From JANRLJ01 sp034437895 (GTDB lineage Bacteria; Chloroflexota; Anaerolineae; Aggregatilineales; Phototrophicaceae): DNA of 9,401 bases. Within the stretch, counting starts at the first letter, position 1, and each line of letters starts with the position of its first letter. The notes under the pieces were generated by a model. That model saw only the letters and a list, made by a program, of their open reading frames with translations. It was not told the origin of the DNA and searched no databases. Both the position numbers and the translations under genes were made by a program. Shown piece by piece: positions 1 through 6,623 of the stretch. The stretch spans positions 1 through 9,401 of the forward strand of contig DAOTTO010000373.1 of assembly GCA_034437895.1 (NCBI GenBank). The letters are read 5' to 3'.

Positions 1-1110
1 GCTTTGATGGAAGATGGCTGGACGCACGATCCGTTCGACCCGATTGAGCGCGATGGCAGGCTGTATGCGCGGGGATCTGTCGATAGCAAAATGCACGTCA
101 TCGCGCAGCTTGCGGCGGTGGAATCGCTGCTGAAAACAGGCGGCAGCCCAATGAATATCAAGTTGTTATTCGAGGGCGAGGAAGAATCCGGCTCGGAACA
201 TATTTTTGAATTCGTCAAGCGCAATCCCGATCTGCTTAAAGCGGATGTGATCGTTGTGTCGGATGGCAGTATGCCGGATGAAAATCAACCGCTGCTGGTT
301 TATGGGCTGCGTGGCATCGTGACGTATGAACTCATCCTCACCGGCCCGACTCGTGATTTGCACAGCGGCAGTTGGGGCGGTGTGATTCATAATCCGATTC
401 ACGCGCTGGCAGATATGCTCTCCGCGCTGCACAATCCTGATGGCAGCGTGAACGTTCCCGGCTTTTATGACGATGTGCGCCCCTTAGAGGCCGAGGAACG
501 GGCGGCTCTGGCGGATTATGCGCCTTATATGGAAGGCGATTGGCAAGGCGTGACGGGTGCGCCGCAGCTTTGGGGCGAACCGGAATACGCCCCACATGAA
601 CGGGCGGGTGCGCGTCCCACGCTGGAGATCAACGGCATCGCGGGCGGACATTACGGCACAGGCTTTAAAACGGTGCTGCCGTCGAAAGCGTGGGCGAAGA
701 TAAGCTGTCGCCTCGTCCCGAATCAAGACCCGCGCAAAATTCATGAAGCCCTCAGCGCACGAATCGCCGCCCTCACGCCGCCCACTATTCGCAGCGAACT
801 GCGCTCGATGGAAGAAGGCTCCCCTGGTGTTTTATTGGATTGGCGTACTCCCGCCATGCAGGCGGCGGTAGCGGCTTACGAAAAAGGCTGGGGCAAGCGT
901 CCGGTGCTGGCACGGGGTGGCGGCAGCATCCCAGTTGTCTCGGCTTTCCAAGCGGATTTAGGCTTCCCGCAGGTGCTGATCGCGTTTGGCTCACGCGGCG
1001 GCGGCGCACATGGCTCCGATGAGTATGCGGTATGGTCGATGTTCGATAAAGGCATCGCCACCGCCATTCATTTTTATCAGACATTTGCTGCATTATCTGA
1101 GCAGTCGTAA
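1..1110 (+). CDS. M20 family zinc dipeptidase (5'-truncated by window edge)
   Basis: Predicted cytoplasmic M20/M28-clan metallopeptidase of the dipeptidase/carnosinase-like group, which hydrolyses small peptides with a two-zinc centre. The frame is already open at base 1, and the TTG at base 4 is not a credible start. The missing N-terminus should carry the first metal His. Numbering codon 1 from base 1, the bridging Asp is Asp28 in YARGSVDSK (usually GRGxxDDK). The catalytic and metal glutamates lie in EGEEESG (about 58-64), and the next metal Asp is Asp88 in VVSDGS. The dimerisation-domain signature DLHSG is at 119-123, GGGSIP at 306-311, and the last metal His is His337 in GAHGSDE. The C-terminus looks intact and ends with a TAA. 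DSKM replaces the usual DDKG, but the metal ligand itself is kept. Family assignment is firm; the substrate is not deducible. Confidence 0.93.
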   Translation, partial: ALMEDGWTHDPFDPIERDGRLYARGSVDSKMHVIAQLAAVESLLKTGGSPMNIKLLFEGEEESGSEHIFEFVKRNPDLLKADVIVVSDGSMPDENQPLLVYGLRGIVTYELILTGPTRDLHSGSWGGVIHNPIHALADMLSALHNPDGSVNVPGFYDDVRPLEAEERAALADYAPYMEGDWQGVTGAPQLWGEPEYAPHERAGARPTLEINGIAGGHYGTGFKTVLPSKAWAKISCRLVPNQDPRKIHEALSARIAALTPPTIRSELRSMEEGSPGVLLDWRTPAMQAAVAAYEKGWGKRPVLARGGGSIPVVSAFQADLGFPQVLIAFGSRGGGAHGSDEYAVWSMFDKGIATAIHFYQTFAALSEQS

Positions 1111-1112
1111 AC

Positions 1113-1166
1113 TATAAAAGCGTAAAAAGACGATCTGCGCCGCACTCCTAACCTGAAAGGGAAGGG
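1113..1166 (+). promoter_or_regulatory. Possible -10 element and ribosome binding site before the GNAT gene
   Basis: The 63-bp gap between the peptidase and the acetyltransferase holds TATAAA at 1113-1118 as a possible -10, without a convincing -35 at normal spacing. A purine-rich GAAAGGGAAGGG at 1155-1166 ends 7 nt before the ATG at 1174 and is a good Shine-Dalgarno candidate that fixes that start. No hairpin terminator for the peptidase is visible, so read-through from upstream is also possible. Confidence 0.35.
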
Positions 1167-1173
1167 AATTTCT

Positions 1174-1692
1174 ATGTCTGATCTACAAATCCGTGAAGCC
1201 ACACCCGAAGATGCCGCCAGCTATCGGGCGCATATGCTCCGTATTTACGATGAAGCGGATGTCGATATTCCCTTTACGCCGGATGAATATCCGCGCACAG
1301 TGGAGCAGGATGCCAGCAACATCGCCACTTATCGGGACGCGGATAACAGCCTGTTTTTGGTCGCCGTCACGCCGGAAAATGAAGTCGTCGGGTCGATTCG
1401 GCTTTATGGCGGGCGCATTAAAGCGGTGCAGCATGTGGCGGATCTCGCGCTCTATGTTAACGCCGAATACCGCGATCAAGCCGTTGGCAGCCGCTTGATG
1501 AAAATCGGTTTGGATTGGGCGCATTCATCCGGCATCATCAAGCGTGTTCAGCTCGAAGTTTATGCCCGTAATACCCGCGCAATTCGGGTGTATGAGAAAT
1601 ATGGCTTTGTTAAGGAAGGCCACCGTCAGCGTTCGATGTTCCAGAAGGGCGAATATCTCGACGAATATCTGATGGCGCTGCTGATTGACTAA
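1174..1692 (+). CDS. GNAT family N-acetyltransferase
   Basis: Predicted cytoplasmic acetyl-CoA-dependent N-acetyltransferase of 172 residues, the usual size for a single GNAT fold. The N-terminal strand and helix (IREATPEDAASYRAHM, residues 6-21) match the family opening. Motif A is at about 91-109, with the pyrophosphate-loop pattern RDQAVG at 100-105 in place of the canonical Q/RxxGxG/A. Motif B is at about 132-149 (ARNTRAIRVYEKYGF), including the typical NTRAIRVYEKYGF block that closes over CoA. It is the type often annotated as a RimI/RimL-like or phosphinothricin acetyltransferase-like enzyme, but the acceptor cannot be inferred. It lies 63 bp downstream of the dipeptidase on the same strand and converges on the lipoprotein gene, with about 100 bp between their stops. 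Confidence 0.9.
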   Translation: MSDLQIREATPEDAASYRAHMLRIYDEADVDIPFTPDEYPRTVEQDASNIATYRDADNSLFLVAVTPENEVVGSIRLYGGRIKAVQHVADLALYVNAEYRDQAVGSRLMKIGLDWAHSSGIIKRVQLEVYARNTRAIRVYEKYGFVKEGHRQRSMFQKGEYLDEYLMALLID

Positions 1693-1708
1693 GCAGAAGA
1701 AGATGAGA

Positions 1709-1725
1709 CGCAAAGGTTCGCAAAG
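1709..1725. repeat. Short direct repeat CGCAAAG x2 between convergent genes
   Basis: Two copies of CGCAAAG (1709-1715 and 1719-1725) lie 10 nt apart, just after the acetyltransferase stop. The rest of the gap to 1792 shows a weak 5-bp hairpin (TGGCT at 1766-1770, AGCCA at 1780-1784) without a T-tract, so no clear terminator is seen. Repeated xCGCAAAG units are common intergenic litter in many bacterial genomes; two copies alone are weak evidence for a repeat family. Confidence 0.3.
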
Positions 1726-1792
1726 AAACTAATGGGGAAACTTGGTGGTGCATTTTTCTGGATTTTGGCTCAAACCCTTAGCCATTAAGCGC

Positions 1793-3058
1793 CTAACGCG
1801 CACCCATCACCGCATCGAATCCTGGCGAGGTCGTGAAGGTGGTGATGATCGTGAAGTCATCCGCCGCGCTGTTGACATCAGCGTAGCGCAGTTCGAGCTT
1901 CTGCTCATTCAAAAAGATATAGACGGCATAATCTCCCGCCAGCACAGGCCACTGCATCACCGCCGGATTGAGTTCAGCCCAACGCTGCGGCGCTTCTCCC
2001 CGCTCACCGAGCCAATACGCGCCATCAAGCGCATAAATGAACCGCCTTGAATCAGATAACCACAGCGGCGGCAAAATCATCCCGGCCTCGCCAGAAGCGT
2101 AACGCTCAGGACTGCTCCCATCCATCCCCGCCGTATAAAGCACGAATTGATTAACCGTCCCCTCGCGGCTCATATAAAACATGCTTTGGCTATCTGCCGA
2201 CCAAACAGGCTGACCAAATAAGCTCGCTTGTACCTCTCCGATAACGTCCCGCGTAGTATCGGTTTCCAACTGCCACAGCGTCACCGGAGGCGCATCAAAG
2301 CTGGCTTCGTTATACAGCAGATCAGAATCCGGGATCGCCGTTAAGAGGGTATCGTCATCCTGCCAGTGAAGCGCCGGATAAAATTGATAATGTGCGCCCG
2401 TCGCTACGCCGACGAAATAGAGTAGATCACGCGGTTCGGTTTGCCCAAGCGGATCAATCACGCTGATTCGTCCATCCTGCACCCCATACGTGCCGGGATA
2501 CACTACCGCCAGCGCTGTTCTTTCCGGGCTGAAGCTAAACGCACCGCCCTCGCCGCGCCGCAGAATCAGCGCGACTTCTTCTGTGCGGATGTTGGCGCGA
2601 TACAGGTCATTTTCCGAATCCACACTGATGGCGTTCTGGCGCAGGGTGTTAAAGTACAGGATCGAGTCATCCCACCAGTCGATTTGCCCGATCAAAGGCT
2701 TATCTTCAGTCGTGGGGACGAGATCATCGGCACTCACGAGTTGACTTTCGGCAGTCCCGGCGGAATCCACAATCCACAGTGTTTCCGGCACACCCGCCGG
2801 GCCGCGTGTAAAAGCGATATGTTTTCCATCGGGCGCGAGATAGGGCGTGAGGACACCCCCCGTTGCCAGGCGGCGCGGGAATTCATAGTCCGGCTTCCAG
2901 ACGAATAAGTCCCCGCTATCCGCCCATGCGACGGTGAGGGATGGAGCATCGGCAGTTGGGGCTATCGTTGACTGTGCGGCGGGGATGGTTTGTGTGAGGG
3001 TGCAGCCGTAAATGAGCAAACTCGCAATGCAAACTAACACGATCTTCAAGAGGTTCAT
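1793..3058 (-). CDS. TolB/PD40-like beta-propeller lipoprotein
   Basis: A secreted, membrane-anchored protein of 421 residues. Residues 1-18 are a hydrophobic signal peptide ending IYGC with the candidate lipidated Cys19; the Tyr at -2 is unusual for a lipobox. A Thr/Ala/Pro linker (about 20-40) follows. The rest shows repeated PD40/WD40-like blade edges with xPxGxxIAF-type endings, near 72-87 (PYLAPDGKHIAFTRG), 125-140, 173-190 (FSFSPERTALAVVY), 229-243, 284-299 (PVWSADSQSMFYMS) and 331-346 (PLWLSDSRRFIYALDG). This suggests a six-bladed propeller. Such domains bind proteins or ligands; no catalytic residues are evident. The start ATG overlaps the TGA of a restored reading frame of the upstream small gene (ATGA), suggesting translational coupling. 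Function is unknown beyond an extracytoplasmic binding or scaffold role. Confidence 0.85.
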   Translation of the reverse strand: MNLLKIVLVCIASLLIYGCTLTQTIPAAQSTIAPTADAPSLTVAWADSGDLFVWKPDYEFPRRLATGGVLTPYLAPDGKHIAFTRGPAGVPETLWIVDSAGTAESQLVSADDLVPTTEDKPLIGQIDWWDDSILYFNTLRQNAISVDSENDLYRANIRTEEVALILRRGEGGAFSFSPERTALAVVYPGTYGVQDGRISVIDPLGQTEPRDLLYFVGVATGAHYQFYPALHWQDDDTLLTAIPDSDLLYNEASFDAPPVTLWQLETDTTRDVIGEVQASLFGQPVWSADSQSMFYMSREGTVNQFVLYTAGMDGSSPERYASGEAGMILPPLWLSDSRRFIYALDGAYWLGERGEAPQRWAELNPAVMQWPVLAGDYAVYIFLNEQKLELRYADVNSAADDFTIITTFTTSPGFDAVMGAR

Positions 3059-3092
3059 TCCGGCTCAAATTCAGGAAAGTCGCTTGCATCAA

Positions 3093-3329
3093 TTACAAAC
3101 CTTTGTTCCACTGATCGCGCTCCTCTAAAAGCATCTCTAATGCGGAAGGTACGCCCGGTGCAGTACGAATCAGATTCTCGTACAGCGATTGTGCGAATTC
3201 TGCGCCTGAGCGCCAACGATTCGGGAGTTGTTTGGCGTGATCTTTAAGCTGCTTATCGACCACTTTTACAATGAGGGCTTCCAATTCCTCGGCACTCATA
3301 TCGGCGGGACGCTGTTTTGTTTCGCTCAT
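3093..3329 (-). CDS. Small charged protein of unknown function, probably frameshifted near its 3' end
   Basis: As it stands this encodes 78 residues. It is Glu/Lys/Asp-rich and probably helical at the N-terminus (MSAEELEALIVKVVDKQLKD, 11-30), with a second helical part PSALEMLLEERDQW (61-74). I do not recognise the family; the ALEMLLEERD ending is faintly like antitoxin C-termini. AAAGGA precedes the ATG with good spacing on the minus strand. The gene ends NKGL-stop, but adding one T to the TTT run (plus-strand AAA, 3097-3099) would continue it as NKG-FVIDASDFPEFEPE. That reading ends with a TGA at 3055-3057 that overlaps the ATG of the lipoprotein gene. The restored product would be 91 residues. 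So either the base is missing through sequencing or assembly error, or this copy is mutated. It is probably co-transcribed with the lipoprotein gene. Confidence 0.65.
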   Translation of the reverse strand: MSETKQRPADMSAEELEALIVKVVDKQLKDHAKQLPNRWRSGAEFAQSLYENLIRTAPGVPSALEMLLEERDQWNKGL

Positions 3330-3353
3330 GATCGTTTTTCCTTTGGGACGCTG

Positions 3354-3382
3354 TTTACATTATGCTACGATTGTAGCATATT
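3354..3382 (+). promoter_or_regulatory. Candidate acetamidase promoter (-35 TTTACA, 17 bp, -10 CATATT)
   Basis: TTTACA at 3354-3359 matches the sigma-70 -35 consensus at 5 of 6 positions. CATATT at 3377-3382 matches the -10 at 4 of 6, with a 17-bp spacer. Transcription would begin near 3389, leaving a short leader that includes AAAGGA (3407-3412) 5 nt before the acetamidase ATG at 3418. The spacer contains the palindrome listed separately. Confidence 0.5.
3361..3380. promoter_or_regulatory. Perfect palindrome (8-bp arms, 4-nt centre) in divergent promoter region, likely operator
   Basis: TATGCTAC, GATT, GTAGCATA forms a perfect inverted repeat of 20 bp between two divergent genes. On the plus strand it lies between the -35 and -10 of the candidate acetamidase promoter and runs into the -10. 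On the minus strand it contains TGCTACAAT (3378 to 3370), a good extended -10 for the small gene and lipoprotein unit, with no -35 needed. A dimeric regulator bound here would block both promoters. No regulator gene is in the window, and no T-tract follows, so a terminator is unlikely. Confidence 0.5.
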
Positions 3383-3417
3383 CTTTTTACCGTTATTGAG
3401 TTCTTTAAAGGAAAATT

Positions 3418-4359
3418 ATGGCGACTTATTTCCTCGAACCACAAGCCGACACGCTGCACGGTTGCTTTTCTCATGACCTGCCGCCTGCCCTCGTCATTGA
3501 CCCCGGTGATACGGTGCGCTGCCGTACCCTTGATGCCGATTGGATTCTTGAGCCACCCGATGATCTGAGCAAATCGCTGGGTTGGACAGATTGGAAAAAT
3601 CTGCGTCGGTTTGAACCGCGCACAAAAGAACGGGATGATGGTCATGCCCTCATAGGGCCGATTCATATACGCGGCGCTCAACCGGGCATGATGTTGGCGG
3701 TGTATATCAACCGGCTTGTGTCGGGGACATGGGGCTGGGCGCTGCCTTGGTTTGGTGCATCCAATGAAAGAAAAGACGACATTTCTTACATGCTATGGAC
3801 GTTGGACGCAGCTAAGATGATCGGGCGCAGCAATCAGGGACATACTGTTACGCTGCGTCCGTTTATGGGCGTAATGGGAAATGCGCTCGACGAACCTGGC
3901 TATTTATCGACCACGCCGCCTCGTGCTGTTGGCGGGAATCTGGATTGCAAGGAATTGGTCGCTGGCAGCACCGTCTATCTGCCGATTGCGGTTGCGGGGG
4001 GGCTGTTTTCTTTTGGCGATGGTCATGCCGCGCAGGGCGACGGGGAATCCAGTGGAACGGCGATTGAATGCCCCATGCAGCGCGTCGATCTGACGTTTGA
4101 GCTGATCGAAAATCCGCCCATTCCGACGATTCACGCTAATACACCCGCTGGATGGCTGACGTTTGGCTTTCATGAGGATTTGAACATTGCGGCGGACTCG
4201 GCATTGGCGGCGATGCTGGATTTACTCTCGGCGCGTTACGGCGTGTCGCGGATGGAAGCGCTCACGCTGGCAGGTGTGGCGATTGACCTACGGATTACAC
4301 AAATCGTTAATCAGGTAAAAGGTGTTCATGCCGTTTTGCCACACGGTGCGATTCGTTAA
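3418..4359 (+). CDS. Acetamidase/formamidase family amidohydrolase
   Basis: A 313-residue cytoplasmic enzyme of the FmdA/AmdA family, which hydrolyses formamide, acetamide or similar short amides to the acid plus ammonia for use as nitrogen or carbon source. The length and the family core fit well. GHTVTLRPFMGVMG in the middle and GGNLDCKEL (172-180) are followed by GSTVYLPI (183-190) and FSFGDGHAAQGDGE (197-210), with the conserved Asp201, His203 and Asp208. SSGTAIE follows. Near the C-terminus, the YGVSRMEALTLAGVAIDLRITQIVNQVKG segment is the usual family ending. AAAGGA 5 nt upstream supports the ATG. The gene stands alone, with its own promoter region shared with the divergent small gene. 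Family assignment is firm; substrate preference among short amides is not determinable. Confidence 0.93.
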   Translation: MATYFLEPQADTLHGCFSHDLPPALVIDPGDTVRCRTLDADWILEPPDDLSKSLGWTDWKNLRRFEPRTKERDDGHALIGPIHIRGAQPGMMLAVYINRLVSGTWGWALPWFGASNERKDDISYMLWTLDAAKMIGRSNQGHTVTLRPFMGVMGNALDEPGYLSTTPPRAVGGNLDCKELVAGSTVYLPIAVAGGLFSFGDGHAAQGDGESSGTAIECPMQRVDLTFELIENPPIPTIHANTPAGWLTFGFHEDLNIAADSALAAMLDLLSARYGVSRMEALTLAGVAIDLRITQIVNQVKGVHAVLPHGAIR

Positions 4360-4629
4360 ATTGGCGTGGTCTCTCTTAATTTGTATTTATTGACCAAATA
4401 GCAGGCAGCCTCGCCGCCGACCCGATTGAGCGCGGCGATCAAGGCGTTATAGACCAGTCCTCTTCAACTTGAATTTGAATCCGGTTAGGAGTCCACCACA
4501 GGCCAATTCAGCAAAAACTCATCTCGTTTAGTGTTATAGTCAAATTATCACCAATTTTTCTTAACAAACGTCGGCAGCAGCGCGCTCTTTGCGTTGCGAC
4601 CAAGACGATTTAGGGTCAGGTTTATTGTT
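4360..4629. other. Non-coding gap with possible remnants of a decayed minus-strand gene
   Basis: No intact gene is seen in these 270 bp. One minus-strand frame reads as protein-like text in two pieces separated by two stops. The first, about 4537 to 4484, contains DEFLLNWPVVDS. The second, about 4458 to 4356, contains YNALIAALNRVGG and then EAACYLVNKYKLRE, and ends in a TAA overlapping the acetamidase stop. A second frame between them reads NRIQIQVEEDW. No start codon with a ribosome binding site is visible. The gap also holds a 7-bp-arm hairpin (TCGCCGC 4411-4417, GCGGCGA 4432-4438, 14-nt loop) without a T-tract. The right part is AT-rich and probably carries the exporter promoter. Confidence 0.3.
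4535..4540 (+). promoter_or_regulatory. Possible -10 element (TATAGT) for the exporter/methyltransferase pair
   Basis: TATAGT matches the -10 consensus at 5 of 6 positions and lies in the AT-rich part of the gap upstream of the exporter. No convincing -35 exists 16-18 bp upstream, so the call rests on the -10 alone. The leader would be about 80 nt. Confidence 0.25.
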
Positions 4630-5880
4630 ATGACACAAACCGCGCTCCCGCTTTCCACCACAGTACCGCGCAAAATAGGCACATTTACCGCGCTGCGACA
4701 GGCAAACTTCCGCCTCTACTTCATCGGACAACTCATTTCGATGTCCGGCACATGGATGCAGGCCGTCGCACAGGGCTATCTGGTCTTCAGCCTGACGAAA
4801 TCGGAGTTGTGGCTAGGGATAGTGGCGTGTGCGGCGGGTGCGCCGATGCTGTTGATTGCCCCGTTTGGCGGGGTGCTGGTGGAACGCATGAATCGCCGCC
4901 GCCTGCTGATTATCACCCAGACGGTTCAGATGACGCTGGCGTTTATTCTGGCAACTTTGGTCTTTACGGATGCTGTGCAAATCTGGCATATCGTGACGTT
5001 GGCGCTGCTGCTCGGTACGACCAATGCCTTTGATGCCCCTGCGCGGCAGACGATTATCAGCGACCTTGTAGGCAAAGACCTGATCGTCAGCGGCATCGCT
5101 ATGAACTCGATCATCGTCAACGGCTCGCGGGTGTTTGGCCCGACGATTGCTGGTATTTTCTTAACAACTTTTGGCCCCGCATGGTGCTTTTTACTCAACG
5201 GCCTTAGTTTTTTAGCCGTGATCGGGATGCTGTCTATCTTGCAGTTGGAAGGTGTCACCGTCATCCGCGCCGTTGCACGTCCGCTAGTGCAGCTTGCCGA
5301 AGGGTTGCGTTATGCCCGTCAGACTCCGGTGGTGCGCGGAATCCTGCTGATGGCGATGAACGGCGGCTTTTTTGGCTGGGCGATATTGACACTGTTCCCG
5401 GCGTTTTCTGATGTCGTGTTGAACTCACCAGAAAAAGCCTACGCCATCATCAGCGCGGCAAACGGATTCGGCGCGGTGGTCGGCGGTTTGTTGGTGAGCA
5501 ACGTCGGGCAGAAAATCGGACGGGGTCGTCTTCTGAGTATTTCAGCGTTGGGCGCACCGCTGTTCGTGTTTTTGTTCTCGCGGACGACGATCATCCCGCT
5601 TGCGGCCTTGATGTGCATGATGATCGGTTTCTGCTTGATTGTCTATTTCGTCACGCTCAACATGACGCTGCAAACTACGATTCCGGCAGATTTTCGTGGG
5701 CGCATCCTCAGCCTGTATACGCTGTGCATCATCGGCCTGAATCCTTTCGGGGCGCTGTTGTTGGGATTGGTCGCGCAGAAGATTGGCTCGCCGAATGCGC
5801 TGGCTTTTTATGCGTGTATGTTTGTGGTGTTTAGCAGCGCGGTGCTGATAAAATCTCCGGCGCTGCGGCGGCTGCAATAA
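4630..5880 (+). CDS. MFS transporter, MFS_3/EntS-like exporter
   Basis: An inner-membrane major facilitator protein of 416 residues with the hydrophobicity of about 12 membrane segments. It belongs to the MFS_3 (enterobactin-exporter-like) group, judged from the opening FTALRQANFRLYFIGQLIS...GTWMQ (about 18-44), the loop 2-3 motif GGVLVERMNRRRLL (80-93), and DAPARQ (135-140) after segment 4. These proteins usually export small molecules by proton antiport; the cargo is unknown. I chose the ATG at 4630 because it starts the family's usual short cytoplasmic tail and has AGG 9 nt upstream within GGGTCAGG (4613-4620). An upstream TTG at 4594 would add 12 Arg-rich residues and has no support. The RNA methyltransferase starts 17 bp after its stop, so the two are probably co-transcribed. 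Confidence 0.9.
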   Translation: MTQTALPLSTTVPRKIGTFTALRQANFRLYFIGQLISMSGTWMQAVAQGYLVFSLTKSELWLGIVACAAGAPMLLIAPFGGVLVERMNRRRLLIITQTVQMTLAFILATLVFTDAVQIWHIVTLALLLGTTNAFDAPARQTIISDLVGKDLIVSGIAMNSIIVNGSRVFGPTIAGIFLTTFGPAWCFLLNGLSFLAVIGMLSILQLEGVTVIRAVARPLVQLAEGLRYARQTPVVRGILLMAMNGGFFGWAILTLFPAFSDVVLNSPEKAYAIISAANGFGAVVGGLLVSNVGQKIGRGRLLSISALGAPLFVFLFSRTTIIPLAALMCMMIGFCLIVYFVTLNMTLQTTIPADFRGRILSLYTLCIIGLNPFGALLLGLVAQKIGSPNALAFYACMFVVFSSAVLIKSPALRRLQ

Positions 5881-5897
5881 ATTCACACGGACGACGA

Positions 5898-6623
5898 ATG
5901 CGCTATAAAAAATATGACCGGGACGATGCCCACGCCTATACTTTCGGCGTTTTTTCCACGATTGAATTACTGACGCATCAACCGTCTCGCGTCCGCGAAG
6001 TGCTGTTTCACTCATCTGGGGAGCGCAATGAAGGCGTAAACAAGATTCGCGCCTTATGTGCCGCCGCGCACATCAGCATCAACGTAGAGGACAAGCTGAT
6101 CGAGCGACTTTCCCCTAAAGAAAATCACTTCGCCGTCGGCGTATTTGAAAAATATCAGCCGCAGTTGAACCCAATCGCCAATCATATCGTACTGGTCAAT
6201 CCGTCCGATATGGGTAATGCCGGAACGATTATTCGGACGATGCTCGGCTTCGGCTTTCGTGATCTAGCGCTTATCCGTCCAGCAGTAGATATTTACGACC
6301 CGCGTGCGCTGCGTGCCTCGATGGGCGGCTTGTTCCAGCTTAACTTCGCTTATTATGCGACGTTTGAAGCCTATCAATCGGTTTTCCGGCACAAGATTTA
6401 TCCGTTCATGACGCACGGCGAAATCAGCTTGCCTGCCGCCCACTTTGACTCGCCTTATGCGCTGATTTTCGGGAACGAAAGCAGCGGACTACCTGAAAGT
6501 TATCGGTCAGTTGGGACGAGCATCACGATTCCGCAGACGGATGCGATTGATTCGCTCAATTTAGCGATTGCGGTAGGGATTGCGTTGTATCAGGCGGCGA
6601 CACCTGCGCCCGTACCGCCATAA
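5898..6623 (+). CDS. TrmH/SpoU-family RNA 2'-O-ribose methyltransferase
   Basis: A 241-residue SPOUT-class enzyme that methylates a ribose 2'-OH of tRNA or rRNA using S-adenosylmethionine, acting as a knotted dimer. The three SpoU motifs are clear. Motif 1 is NPSDMGNAGTIIRT (101-114) with Asn107 and Arg113; motif 2 is ALIFGNESSGLPE (188-200) with Asn193 and Glu194; motif 3 is IPQTDAIDSLNLAIAVGIALYQ (211-232), where SLNLAIA forms the knot. Residues 1-90 look like a short substrate-binding domain. The target nucleotide cannot be read from the sequence. The start ATG follows a weak GGACGACGA; the gene sits 17 bp behind the exporter. Its last 68 bp overlap the 3' end of the convergent permease gene, and residues 233-241 (AATPAPVPP) form an unconserved tail. 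Confidence 0.92.
   Translation: MRYKKYDRDDAHAYTFGVFSTIELLTHQPSRVREVLFHSSGERNEGVNKIRALCAAAHISINVEDKLIERLSPKENHFAVGVFEKYQPQLNPIANHIVLVNPSDMGNAGTIIRTMLGFGFRDLALIRPAVDIYDPRALRASMGGLFQLNFAYYATFEAYQSVFRHKIYPFMTHGEISLPAAHFDSPYALIFGNESSGLPESYRSVGTSITIPQTDAIDSLNLAIAVGIALYQAATPAPVPP

Noticed and set aside
1766..1784. TGGCT/AGCCA hairpin as a terminator between convergent genes
   Set aside because: Five-base stem, nine-base loop and no T-run after it on either strand.
2441..2908. 155-codon open frame on the plus strand
   Set aside because: It lies antisense within the propeller lipoprotein gene, which has a signal peptide and repeated blades; the plus-strand translation is Arg/His-rich with no recognisable fold and no ribosome binding site.
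3093..3329. Antitoxin of a toxin-antitoxin pair
   Set aside because: The partner gene is a secreted propeller lipoprotein, not a toxin; only a faint C-terminal likeness to antitoxins and a palindrome upstream favour the idea.
4411..4438. GC-rich hairpin as a terminator for the acetamidase gene
   Set aside because: The stem is only 7 bp with a 14-nt loop, and no T-tract follows on either strand.
5542..6015. 157-codon open frame on the minus strand
   Set aside because: It is antisense to the exporter and the start of the methyltransferase; its translation is extremely Arg/His/Gln-rich, typical of a shadow frame of a GC-rich gene.
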